A DNA stretch of 64,000 bases from Pegoplata infirma (lineage: Eukaryota; Arthropoda; Insecta; Diptera; Anthomyiidae): positions 94,159,007 through 94,223,006 of the forward strand of contig OY992536.1 of the NCBI GenBank assembly GCA_963921195.1, given 5' to 3'. The position numbers were made by a program, and so were the translations under genes. Under the pieces are notes generated by a model that did no database searches, was not told the origin of the DNA, and saw nothing but the letters and a program-made list of their open reading frames with translations. Below are positions 23,201 to 34,130 of this stretch, piece after piece; the first letter of the stretch is position 1, and the number at the start of each line of letters is the position of its first letter.

Positions 23201-26200
23201 CAATTTTTCTATAGAAAAAGTCTCAGATTCTGAGACAATTTTTCTATAGAAAAAGTCTCAGATTCTGAGACAATTTTTCTATAGAAAAAGTCTCAGATTC
23301 TGAGACAATTTTTCTATAGAAAAAGTCTCAGATTCTGAGACAATTTTTCTATAGAAAAAGTCTTAGATTCTGAGACAATTTTTCTATAGAAAAAGTCTCA
23401 GATTCTGAGACAATTTTTCTATAGAAAAAGTCTCAGATTCTGAGACAATTTTTCTATAGAAAAAGTCTCAGATTCTGAGACAATTTTTCTATAGAAAAAG
23501 TCTCAGATTCTGAGACAATTTTTCTATAGAAAAAGTCTCAGATTCTGAGACAATTTTTCTATAGAAAAAGTCTCAGATTCTGAGACAATTTTTCTATAGA
23601 AAAAGTCTCAGATTCTGAGACAATTTTTCTATAGAAAAAGTCTCAGATTCTGAGACAATTTTTCTATAGAAAAAGTCTCAGATTCTGAGACAATTTTTCT
23701 ATAGAAAAAGTCTCAGATTCTGAGACAATTTTTCTATAGAAAAAGTCTCAGATTCTGAGACAATTTTTCTATAGAAAAAGTCTCAGATTCTGAGACAATT
23801 TTTCTATAGAAAAAGTCTCAGATTCTGAGACAATTTTTCTATAGAAAAAGTCTCAGATTCTGAGACAATTTTTCTATAGAAAAAGTCTCAGATTCTGAGA
23901 CAATTTTTCTATAGAAAAAGTCTCAGATTCTGAGACAATTTTTCTATAGAAAAAGTCTCAGATTCTGAGACAATTTTTCTATAGAAAAAGTCTCAGATTC
24001 TGAGACAATTTTTCTATAGAAAAAGTCTCAGATTCTGAGACAATTTTTCTATAGAAAAAGTCTCAGATTCTGAGACAATTTTTCTATAGAAAAAGTCTCA
24101 GATTCTGAGACAATTTTTCTATAGAAAAAGTCTCAGATTCTGAGACAATTTTTCTATAGAAAAAGTCTCAGATTCTGAGACAATTTTTCTATAGAAAAAG
24201 TCTCAGATTCTGAGACAATTTTTCTATAGAAAAAGTCTCAGATTCTGAGACAATTTTTCTATAGAAAAAGTCTCAGATTCTGAGACAATTTTTCTATAGA
24301 AAAAGTCTCAGATTCTGAGACAATTTTTCTATAGAAAAAGTCTCAGATTCTGAGACAATTTTTCTATAGAAAAAGTCTCAGATTCTGAGACAATTTTTCT
24401 ATAGAAAAAGTCTCAGATTCTGAGACAATTTTTCTATAGAAAAAGTCTCAGATTCTGAGACAATTTTTCTATAGAAAAAGTCTCAGATTCTAAGACAATT
24501 TTTCTAAAGAAAAAGTCTCAGATTCTGAGACAATTTTTCTAAAGAAAAAGTCTCAGATTCTGAGACAATTTTTCTATAGAAAAAGTCTCAGATTCTGAGA
24601 CAATTTTTCTATAGAAAAAGTCTCAGATTCTGAGACAATTTTTCTATAGAAAAAGTCTCAGATTCTGAGACAATTTTTCTATAGAAAAAGTCTCAGATTC
24701 TGAGACAATTTTTCTATAGAAAAAGTCTCAGATTCTGAGACAATTTTTCTATAGAAAAAGTCTCAGATTCTGAGACAATTTTTCTATAGAAAAAGTCTCA
24801 GATTCTGAGACAATTTTTCTATAGAAAAAGTCTCAGATTCTGAGACAATTTTTCTATAGAAAAAGTCTCAGATTCTGAGACAATTTTTCTATAGAAAAAG
24901 TCTCAGATTCTGAGACAATTTTTCTATAGAAAAAGTCTCAGATTCTGAGACAATTTTTCTATAGAAAAAGTCTCAGATTCTGAGACAATTTTTCTATAGA
25001 AAAAGTCTCAGATTCTGAGACAATTTTTCTATAGAAAAAGTCTCAGATTCTGAGACAATTTTTCTATAGAAAAAGTCTCAGATTCTGAGACAATTTTTCT
25101 ATAGAAAAAGTCTCAGATTCTGAGACAATTTTTCTATAGAAAAAGTCTCAGATTCTGAGACAATTTTTCTATAGAAAAAGTCTCAGATTCTGAGACAATT
25201 TTTCTATAGAAAAAGTCTCAGATTCTGAGACAATTTTTCTATAGAAAAAGTCTCAGATTCTGAGACAATTTTTCTATAGAAAAAGTCTCAGATTCTGAGA
25301 CAATTTTTCTATAGAAAAAGTCTCAGATTCTGAGACAATTTTTCTATAGAAAAAGTCTCAGATTCTGAGACAATTTTTCTATAGAAAAAGTCTCAGATTC
25401 TGAGACAATTTTTCTATAGAAAAAGTCTCAGATTCTGAGACAATTTTTCTATAGAAAAAGTCTCAGATTCTGAGACAATTTTTCTATAGAAAAAGTCTCA
25501 GATTCTGAGACAATTTTTCTATAGAAAAAGTCTCAGATTCTGAGACAATTTTTCTATAGAAAAAGTCTCAGATTCTGAGACAATTTTTCTATAGAAAAAG
25601 TCTCAGATTCTGAGACATTTTTTCTATATAGAAAAAATCTCAGATTCTAAGACAATTTTTCTATAGAAAAAGTCTCAGATTCTGAGACAATTTTTCTATA
25701 GAAAAAGTCTCAGATTCTGAGACAATTTTTCTATAGAAAAAGTCTCAGATTCTGAGACATTTTTTCTATAGAAAAATTCTTAGATTCTGAGACGTTTTTT
25801 CTATAGAAATATTTTCAGATTCTGAGACATTTTTTCTATAGAAAAATTCTCAGATTCTGAGACATTTATTCTATAGAAAAATTCTCAGATTCTGAGACAT
25901 TTTTTCTATATAGAAAAATTCTCAGATTCTGGGACATTTTTTCTATATAGAAAAATTCTCAGATTCTGAGACATTTTTTCTATATAGAAAAATTCTCAGA
26001 TTCTGAGACATTTTTTCTATATAGAAAAATTCTCAGATTCTGAGACATTTTTTCTATAGAAAAATTATCAGTTTCTTATGCATTTTTTCTATAGAAAAAT
26101 TCTCAGACTCTGAGACATTTTTTCTATAAAAAAATTCTCAGATTCTGATATTTTTTTAATAGAAAAATTCTCAGATTATGAGACATTTTTTTTTTTATAG

Positions 26201-26213
26201 AAAAATTCTCAGT
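20208..26213 (+). repeat. 6-kb 35-bp dyad satellite, cluster S5
   Basis: About 170 head-to-tail units made of two perfect dyads, TTTTTCTATAGAAAAA and GTCTCAGATTCTGAGAC. The core (about 20505-25600) is almost invariant at 35 bp. Rare 33-bp units lack AA (near 21465 and 22130), and single-base variants occur near 20966, 22360 and 24490. Both edges grade into diverged units with TATATAG boxes and ATTCTCAG in place of AGTCTCAG. Degenerate edges around a uniform core are the expected signature of unequal exchange. No open frame or spacer is present. Confidence 0.96.
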
Positions 26214-26930
26214 ATTTTAAAACCCTAAAAGTATGCTTTACATTTATAATTATTTTAATGTTGCCTACTTTAAGGCTTAATTTTTAATTATTTTTTTAAA
26301 GCATACTTTTTGGTGTTTCACCCCTGTATTTTTCAAAATCAATCACATCCCATGCTTTCGTTAACCCATTACTATAAAATAACATAAATTTTTTTTTATG
26401 CCATTATACAAGAACATGAAGTAATTGATATTGTGTATATTTTTTTTTAATTTCATGGAGTTACTTAACTAGAAAGAAACATTTTTGTTGGTATAAAACT
26501 TCAATGTCCATTCATTCATTTATCCGTTCTTACGTCCGTCTATCTGTCTCTCGTTCCCTCCATTCGATATTCATTTGAAATTGTATTTAATTTTTGTATA
26601 TTTGCTTCAATTCAGTTTTTTTTTTTTGTTTGTTTTGTATTTCTACACTTAACACTCAATTGCATTTTTAATCGTTCTGACCCTCTTTTTCTTTGCATCC
26701 ACTCATCCTCTATCACTCTATACCTCAACACTTTTACGTCATTGTTGTTGGATATTTTCAGAGGACCTTTCATTATATACTGGGATTTTTTTTTTCTGTT
26801 CTGTTCTTTAAAGTTTACTTTTCTAAATTGTTTTTTTTTATGTATTTAAATATCTGTACCAAATCTGTTGAGAATATTTTTTGAGAAATGAGTTTTCTTC
26901 CTTAGATTCTAGGATGTCAGTTAAAAAGAT
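26214..26930. other. AT-rich DNA with AAAGTATGCTTT dyads
   Basis: AAAAGTATGCTTTA at about 26227 and AAAGCATACTTTTTGG at about 26295 form an inverted pair. The rest is A+T sequence with a GTCCGTCTATCTGTC patch near 26530. A 63-codon hydrophobic frame (26693-26884) carries no recognisable domain and is not called. Confidence 0.5.
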
Positions 26931-27640
26931 GGACCTTTTAACCAGTAGACCTGGGGGCTTATTTTCAGAGTTGGCGGCGATCGAAATCCTACACGAACGT
27001 GCTATTTTTTAATTTTTCTATACGCCTAAAATTATGCTTTGATACGTACACAATTTTTATATTCATGTTTCTATGTTTCAGTGTTGTAAAACAAACATTT
27101 AAGAAACCTGTGTTTATCAAAGCATACTTTTTGGCATCAAAAGAAATTGAAAAATCGCACGTAGAATTTCGATCGCTATCGACTTCGAGAATTATAACCC
27201 TGGACGCTAATTCTCAGAGTTGATAGCGAACGAAATTCTACTTAAACGTGTAATTTTCCAATGTTTCTGTATGCCTAAAATTACGCTTTGATATTTTTTT
27301 AATATTTTTGTTCATGGTTTAGTGTTGTAAAAAAAAAAAAACATATAAAAAGCTTGTATTTATCAAAGCATACCTTTAGGCATAACGAAAAAATTTTCCT
27401 TTTTGGACCTTTTAACCAGTAGATCTGGTGGCTAATTCTCGGAATCGATGGCAACCCCTAAAATTATGCTTTGAAAAGTACACAGTTTTTATATTCATGT
27501 TTTTATGTTTTAGTGTTGTAAAACAAACTTATGAAAAGCTTGTATTTATTAAAGCATACTTTTTGGCATGAAGAAAAATTTAAAAATAGTACGTTCAAGT
27601 AGAATTTTGATCTCTATCGACTCCGAGAGTAAGAATGAGA
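26931..27640 (+). repeat. About three ~190-245-bp foldback tandem copies
   Basis: Each copy holds CCTAAAATTATGCTTTGA (near 27026, 27269 and 27458) and, about 90 bp on, TCAAAGCATACTTTTTGGCA or a variant (near 27117, 27362 and 27549). The outer arms pair as well: GGCGATCGAAATCCTAC with GTAGAATTTCGATCGC. GGACCTTTTAACCAGTAGA marks two copies. The copies are therefore tandem and individually palindromic, like a MITE amplified in place. Confidence 0.7.
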
Positions 27641-28340
27641 ACCCCAGGTTCGATTCCTTCTTTTCAATAGTCTTTACATATTTAGTCCAGTTGTTTTATT
27701 TTACCCCATTCAATCGATACAGTCAGTCTGGACATGCTGAATAACATCTATTGAAAATGTTTTCATTGTTTGTTGAACTTCTTGGTATTTTCCAGTATTT
27801 TTTTTTCCATCATCATGTTGCTCTGGCTGCTTCTGCTTCATGTTGCTGTTGTTGTTTTTTTTTTTTTTGGTTGTAAGTAGTTTCCTTTTTTATTTCCTGG
27901 GGAAGCTTTAAATTCTTTGATTGGTTTGATTTTCAATGCAATTCGTTGAAAAATAAAAAATTAAAAAAAAAAAAAAAAAAATGGTTGTATTGAGCATTGT
28001 TGAAAATTGCTTGTTTACTCTATAGGTTTGTATAACGTTCCGTTTGGCATTGTTTGCGGTGTGGTCTCTTGACATGATTTTTTTCAATTTTTTTTTTTTT
28101 CAACTTTTTTTTTATTTTATATATTTTGTTAAGTGCTTTAGTTGTGTTTTTTTTCTGGTTTTTTTAATTTCTTTTTTTTTTTCTTAACACAAATCTATAT
28201 TTGTTTCCATTTGTTAAGTACACTACGTTGCTGTTTAATAATTTAGTAGAATTTTTAACGAAATGAAAGGTAATTAAAATAATCTCCAAGGAGTTTATTT
28301 TTGGGTAGAAAAATATATTTGATTTGGTTAAGATATGTGC
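27641..28340. other. Poly-T/poly-A rich DNA, no gene seen
   Basis: Long homopolymer T and A runs, for example around 27855, 27960 and 28090-28185, with TGTTGCTGTTGTTG-type triplets near 27840. No repeat unit or open frame of interest was found. Confidence 0.55.
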
Positions 28341-29230
28341 TCTATTTAAGATTTGGAAAAAACTTTAATTTATATTACGTTTTAAAATGTAAGAAATCCC
28401 TAAAGTATGCTTTAAATTACTTTTTAGTAGTTGCGCCTTAATGTAGGCAAGTTTTTTTTTTGTAAGTAAAAAAAAGCAATATTTTTTTCTGTGTAGTGAT
28501 AAAAAAGTCGGCTTTATAATTTATAAAGATTTTAATTTTTTCATTACAAAGATTTTTTTACATTAATTTATATTTCGTACTAAATAAAATATAAAACACC
28601 CGTAAAGTATGCTTTAAATTGCATTTTAATAGTTTCGGCTCAATATACGCAAGTTTTTTTTTAAAGTCATCCTAAAAATATGCAATATTTTTTTCTGTGT
28701 GGTGATAAAAAAAAGTCGGCTTTATAATTTATTAAGTTTTTTATTAAAAAGAATTTTTTGCTTTAATTTATAATTTAATTAATATTTCGTACTAAAGAAA
28801 ACGTTTTAAATATAAAACACCCCTAAAGTATGCTTTAAATTACTTTTTAGTAGTTTCGCCTTAATATGGGCAACGATTTTTTACAGTTTAAAAAAGTGTA
28901 ATATTTTTATTTCTGTGTAGTAATAAAAAAATCGACTTTAAAATTTATAAAGTTTTTCATTAAAAAGATTTTTTTACTTCAATTTATAAACTTTAATTTT
29001 ATATTCCGTACTAAAGAAAACGTTTTAAAATGTAAGAAACCGCTAAATTATGCATTAAAATGCTTTTTACTATTTTCGCCTTAATATAGGCAAGGATTTT
29101 TTAAAGTCATTTTAAAAATTTGCAATATTTTAATTTCTGTGTAGTGATATAAACAGTCGGCTTTAAAATTTATAAAATTTTTCATTCGAAAGATTTTTTT
29201 ACTTTAATTTTTAAATTTCAATTTATATAT
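28341..29230 (+). repeat. ~205-bp tandem repeat, left half
   Basis: Four copies share the order CCTAAAGTATGCTTTAAATT, TTCGCCTTAATATAGGCAAG, GCAATATTTTTTTCTGTGTA, GTGATAAAAAAGTCGGCTTT and TTTCGTACTAAAGAAAACG. Landmark positions are about 28389, 28591, 28811 and 29032, so the period is about 200-220 bp. The array is interrupted at 29231 by a foldback element and continues at 31088. Confidence 0.8.
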
Positions 29231-31087
29231 GGGGCATTCCATGTGAAATCGGACACTTTGAAAAACTTTTTTTTAGATTTTCCCAATTTGTTTACAGTTT
29301 TTAGAACTCCTTCATGGTAAATTTTCAGATTTTTTTGATGACCCGTTCAAAAGATATCGAATTTTTAAAAATTGGTAGTTTGTTCCTTTACTCAAACTTC
29401 TTTTAATCATAACTTCTTCAATAGTGGTCCAAATTTCAATTTTTTTTTTTCAAAATTTTTTTTTTTTACGTACTTTCTAAAAAAAAATCCCAAAAATTTC
29501 TTAAAAGCGCTCTAGTATGCGATTTTTAAGTTTTAAAATTTAAATCTCATTTTTGAAAATGTTTGTACTCTTCGATTTTTTTGAAATTTTTTTGTGTAAA
29601 ACTTCTATCAATTCTACAAATTTTTTGCCCAGGAAGATCGTGGGATAACGATTATTACTATTTTTTAAAATTTTTTGAAAACATTTTATTGTAATTTTCC
29701 AATCTTAAAATCATTTCTACTGCTCCAATGGAGCGTCATAGAGGGGTCCTTTATAATACCGACCCCCATTAATTTTTACGTCTTAAGATTTCTTTGGAAC
29801 AAACTAATACCCTATCTCCAATTTCTAAGGGGGCTCCCACACAAAACGACATTTTTTAAAATTTGTTCCAACCGCTCTAACTGCCCTAATAGTGCCCTAA
29901 GAGCAACAAAATGTATGACTGACCCACAATATTTTTTAGTCCAAACATTTTCTCTGAACACACCTACCCTCTATCTCTTATTGTTAAGGCGGTCCCCATT
30001 AATTTTTTTTTATTTTTCGTAAATTTGTTTTATTTAATCAGTTTCTACCGGTCCAATGGTGCGTCCGAGAGGGGTCATTACTGAAACGGACCCCCATTTA
30101 TTTGTACCCTACAACATTTTTTTAAAACATACCTACGCCCTATCTCCACTCCCTAAGTAGGCTCCCACACAAATAACAGTTGGAGCAAATTTTATAAAAA
30201 TGTAATTTTGTATGGGAATCTACTTAGGGAGTGGAGATAGGGCCTAGGTATGTTTTGAAAAAATGTTGTAGGGTAAAAATAAATGGGGGTCGGTCTCACT
30301 AATGACCCCTCTCGGACGCACCATTGGACCGGTAGAAGCTGATTAAATAAAACAAATTTACAAAAAATAAAAAAAATTGTATGAGGACCGCCTTAACAGT
30401 TAAAGATAGAGGGTAGGTGTGTTCAGAAAAAATGTTTGGACTAAAAAATATTGTGGGTCAGTCATACATTTTGTTGCTCTATGGGCACTATTAGGGCAGT
30501 TAGAGCGGTTCCAAAGAAATGTTAAGACGTAAAAATTAATGGGGGTCGGTCTTATAAAGGACATCTCTATGACGCACCATTGGAGCAGTAGAAATGATTT
30601 TAAGATTGAAAAATTACAATAAAATTTTTTCAAAAAATTTTAAAAAATAGTAATAATCGTTATCCACGATCTTCCTGGTCAAAAAATTTATAGAATTGAT
30701 AGAAGTTTTACACAAAAAAATTTCCAAAAAATCGAAGAGTACAAACATTTTCAAAAATGAGATTTAAATTTTAAAACTTAAAAATCGCATACTAGAGCGC
30801 TTTTAAGAATTTTTTGGGATTTTTTTTTAGAAAGTACGTAAAAAAACAAAAATTTTGAAAAAAAAAAATGAAATTTGGACCATTATTGAAGAAGTTATGA
30901 TTAAAAGAGGTTTGAGTAAAGGAACAAACTACCAATTTTTAAAAATTCGATATCTTTTGAACGGGTCATCAAAAAAATCTGAAAATTTACCACGAAGGAG
31001 TTTTCGAACGGTACTAAAAACTGTAAACGAATTGGGAAAATCTAAAAAAAAGTTTTTCAAAGTGTCCGATTTCACATGGAATGCCCC
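29231..31087. mobile_element. 1.86-kb foldback element with ~0.9-kb arms
   Basis: The ends are GGGGCATTCCATGTGAAATC and its exact inverse. The arms stay highly similar to a centre near 30190, flanked by CTATCTCCACTCCCTAAGTA and its inverse. The left arm has an extra segment of about 65 bp (around 29807-29872) bounded by GGAAC and GTTCC. Each arm carries two diverged copies of a block with TCCAATGG(T/A)GCGTC and GACCCCCATT. Frames of 77-115 codons run through both arms without a recognisable product. It splits the 205-bp tandem array. ATAT flanks both ends, but the target duplication is not certain. Confidence 0.85.
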
Positions 31088-31850
31088 ATATGTTTCATTT
31101 TTTGTTTTCATTTCTAAATATTATATTTGTTATGTACTAAAAAAAATAAATTAAATTGCAATTTAATAGTTTCGCCTTAATATAGGCAAGGATTTTTTAA
31201 AGTCATCTTAAAAATATGCAATATTTTTTTCTGTGAAGTGATAAAAATGTCGGTTTTAGTTTTTTAGTAGAAAGATTTTTTCACTTTAATTTATAACCAT
31301 AAATTTAATTAAATTTCGTACTAAAGAAAACCTTTAAAAATGTACGATAAAAAGTAGTTTCCCCTTAATGTAGACAACGATTTTTACAGTTTATAAACTT
31401 TAATTTATATGTCGTACCAGAAAAAATGTTTTAAAATGTAAGAACCCCCTTAACTATACTTTAAATTATTTTTTACTATTTTCGCCTTAATATAGGCAAA
31501 TCTTTTTTTAAGTCTTTTTTTAAGTCTGAGTAGCGATAAAAAAGTCTGCCTTAAAATTTATAAAATTTTTCATTAGAAATATTTTTTTTACTTTAATTTA
31601 TAAACTTGTATTAATATTTCGTTCTAAAGAAAACATTTTAAAATGTAAGAAATCCTTAAAGTATGCTTTGACTTACTTTTTAGTAGTTGCGCCTTAATAT
31701 AGGCAAGGTTTTTCCTAAATCCATCTTTAAAATATGCAATATCTTTATTTCTGTGCAGTGATAAAAGCTTTTCATTAGAAAGATTTGTTTACTTCTAAAT
31801 AGTTTCGCCTTGATATAGGCATGGATTTTTTAAAGTCTTAAAAGTATGCA
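31088..31850 (+). repeat. ~205-bp tandem repeat, right half
   Basis: The array resumes after the foldback with copies marked by TTTCGCCTTAATATAGGCAA (about 31169, 31482 and 31685), partial copies near 31339 and 31799, and CCTTAAAGTATGCTTTGACT at about 31650. Copies are more truncated than in the left half. No coding frame is supported. Confidence 0.75.
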
Positions 31851-32180
31851 ATATTTTTTTTTTATTTCTCCTATAGTTCCCATTGTATTTGAAAAGATTA
31901 AAATACAGTATTGTTCATTTACGTATTTTTTTAATTATTTTTATTGTCTTTCAAGTTTCTCTACAATCACCATTGTGCATATTTTCACAAATAGTTTTAA
32001 TAAACACTTATTAATTTCAATGTCTAGTCATTTGATCCTTGGTTTCACAAAAAAATATAAGTAGAGACCATAAAAATTACCAACTAAATTCATTCCCTTA
32101 AACTGTGAATATCATACTTATGTGGCTGGCAGAATTTAAAGTAATGCAGTTTATTTGCAACATTTTTTCTTAACAAAATA
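31851..32180. other. AT-rich spacer, no gene seen
   Basis: A 72-codon frame (31846-32064) starts in a poly-T run and shows only low-complexity hydrophobic residues. It is not accepted as a gene. Confidence 0.5.
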
Positions 32181-32245
32181 GGTTAGGTTAGGTTATGAAG
32201 GATGACGCTGGCGGAAACCAGCGTCCATAGAGGCCACGTGATGGC
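32181..32245 (+). repeat. GGTTAGG run followed by two hairpins
   Basis: GGTTAGGTTAGGTTA is followed by a perfect 8-bp stem, GACGCTGG-(6 nt)-CCAGCGTC at 32204-32225. A second stem, GGCCA-(5 nt)-TGGCC, lies just after it. The G+C content is well above its surroundings. It may be the start of a short dispersed repeat. A telomeric origin is unlikely in a fly. Confidence 0.5.
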
Positions 32246-32309
32246 CCATTATGATTCCTTTAATTCTTTTCCCTCTTCTCTGTTTAGTCCTAAGTTGTTC
32301 GCAAAATAA

Positions 32310-33510
32310 ATCAGATTTTGAGAATTTTTTGTCTAAAGGAAAATTTTTAGATTCTGAAAAAAAAAATTTAAAGAAAAATTTTCAGATTATGAAAAATTAT
32401 TTTTATAGAAAAATTCTCAGATTCTGAAAAAAAATTTTCTATAGATAAATTCTCAAAATTCTGAGAAATTTTTTTCAATAGAAAAATTTTCAGGCTCTGA
32501 ATTTTTTTATAGAAAAATTCTCAGATTCTGACAATTTTTTTTCTATAGAAAATTCTTAGATTCTGACAATTTTTTTATATGGAAAAATTTTCAGATTATG
32601 ATAATTTTTTTTCGATAAAAAATTTTCAGATTCTGAGAACATTTTTTTTTTTTTCTAAAGAAAATTTCTTAGATTCTGAAAATTTTGTTTTCTTAAGAAA
32701 AATTCTCAGACTCTGAAGAAAATTCTTGGATTCTAAAAAAAATTTTATAGAAAATTTCCTAGATTTTGAAAACTGAAAAAAAATCTTAGATTCTAAGAAA
32801 TTTTTTTATAGAAAATTTCTTAGATTCTGAAAATTGTGTTTTCTTAAGAAAAATTCTCAGACTCTGAGAAAAATTCTCAGACTCTGAGAAAAATTCTTAG
32901 ATTCTAATAAATTTTTTTAAAAAGAAAAATTCTCAGATTCTGATTTTTTTTATTCTAAAGAAAAATTCTCAGATTCTGAAAAAAAAAATTATATTGAAAA
33001 ATTTTCAGATACTGAGAAATTTTTTTCTATAGAAAAATTCTTAGCTTCTGAAAAAAAAAAATTCTAAAGAAAAATTTTCTGATTCTGAGAAATTTTTTTC
33101 GAAAGAAAAATTCTTAGATTCTAAAAAAAAATGTCTAAAATAAAATTCTAAGGTTTTAAAATTTTTTTTCTATAGAAAAGTTTTCAGATTCTAAGACATT
33201 TTGTTTTACAGAAAAATTCTTAGATTCTGAGAATTATTTTCTACAGAAAAATTGTCCGACTCTAAGAATTTTTTTTTCTATAGAAAAATTCTCCGATTCT
33301 GAGAAATTGTTTTTATAGAAAAATTCTCAGATTACGAGAAATTTTTTTATTTCTGAGATTCTGAGAATTTTGCATATAGAAAAATTCACAGATTCTGAGA
33401 TTTTTTTATAGAAACATCCTGATTCTGACAATAATTCTCCGATTCTGAGAAATTTTTTTCTATAGAAAAATTCTCAGATTCGAGATTTTTTTTCTAAAAA
33501 GAATATGGTG
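32310..33510 (+). repeat. Diverged 35-bp dyad satellite, cluster S6 left
   Basis: About 33-35 degenerate units of TTCTCAGATTCTGAGAA with TTTTTCTATAGAAAAA. The outer arm is TTCT/AGAA where S5 has GTCT/AGAC, so pairing is kept. High divergence and variable T-run length suggest an old array. Its right end is separated from the second half by a hAT-like insertion and a short flank. Confidence 0.85.
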
Positions 33511-33591
33511 GAAAAAAATTGTCTAAAAAAGATTTCTTTTCAAGTTTAACTTCATTTTGTTCCCTGTTCCATGCAGTTTCATACCCTGTTT

Positions 33592-34060
33592 TAGAGATGG
33601 GAGCTGGTCACGTGATTTGCGTGATTCACGTGAATCACGCCTGAGTGTGAGTGATTTTCATTTCAATCACGTGATTGTGAGTGTGCGTGAGTTGAAAAAA
33701 AAATCTGAGTGAGTGATTACTGAGTGAGTCATTTATTTTTTGGTTTGGCCAATTTTTTCTTTTTTAATTTTTTGTAAAAATTTTTTTTGGTAAGAAAATT
33801 TTATTGCGTGAGTAAATTTTGCGTGGCTCACGAGTGAGCGTGATTGAATCTGGCGTGAGTCACGCGTGAGTAAGTATTTTAGTACTCACGTGATCGTGAG
33901 TAAAAAAAAAATTGCGTGAGTGAGTAGTGAGTGATTCTATTATATTTTGCGTGAACTCACTCACGCTTACGCAAAAAATAATAGAATCACTCACTACTCA
34001 CTCACGCAATTTTTTTTTACTCACGCTCACTCACAAAATCCACTCACGCGCCCATCTCTA
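33592..34060. mobile_element. hAT-like MITE with 8-bp target duplication
   Basis: The ends are TAGAGATGGG and CCCATCTCTA. CCCTGTTT is present directly on each side (33584-33591 and 34061-34068). An 8-bp duplication and an AGAGATGGG end are typical of the hAT superfamily. At 469 bp it has no transposase. The interior is dense in GTGAGTGA and TCACGTGA motifs, with the GTGAGT strand mainly left and ACTCAC right. These look like subterminal transposase-binding repeats (inference). Forward frames of 66-82 codons are by-products. Confidence 0.85.
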
Positions 34061-34130
34061 CCCTGTTTCATTACATTACGTTCCCAGTTCCATTTCACTC
34101 TGTGTTATGCAGGTTTATTTCGTTTAATTT

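Noticed and set aside
5921..26213. CRISPR-like look of regularly spaced palindromic repeats
   Set aside because: Units are contiguous, with no variable spacers, no leader and no cas genes, in eukaryote-like sequence; they are satellites.
29675..31154. Frames of 77-115 codons at 29675-30022, 30400-30633 and 30855-31154
   Set aside because: They fall in the two arms of the same foldback element; the protein is the same arm sequence read on opposite strands and matches nothing I recognise.
32181..32195. TTAGG-like telomeric repeat
   Set aside because: Only two to three units, embedded in other sequence. Flies lack TTAGG telomeres, so this is more likely part of a dispersed repeat.
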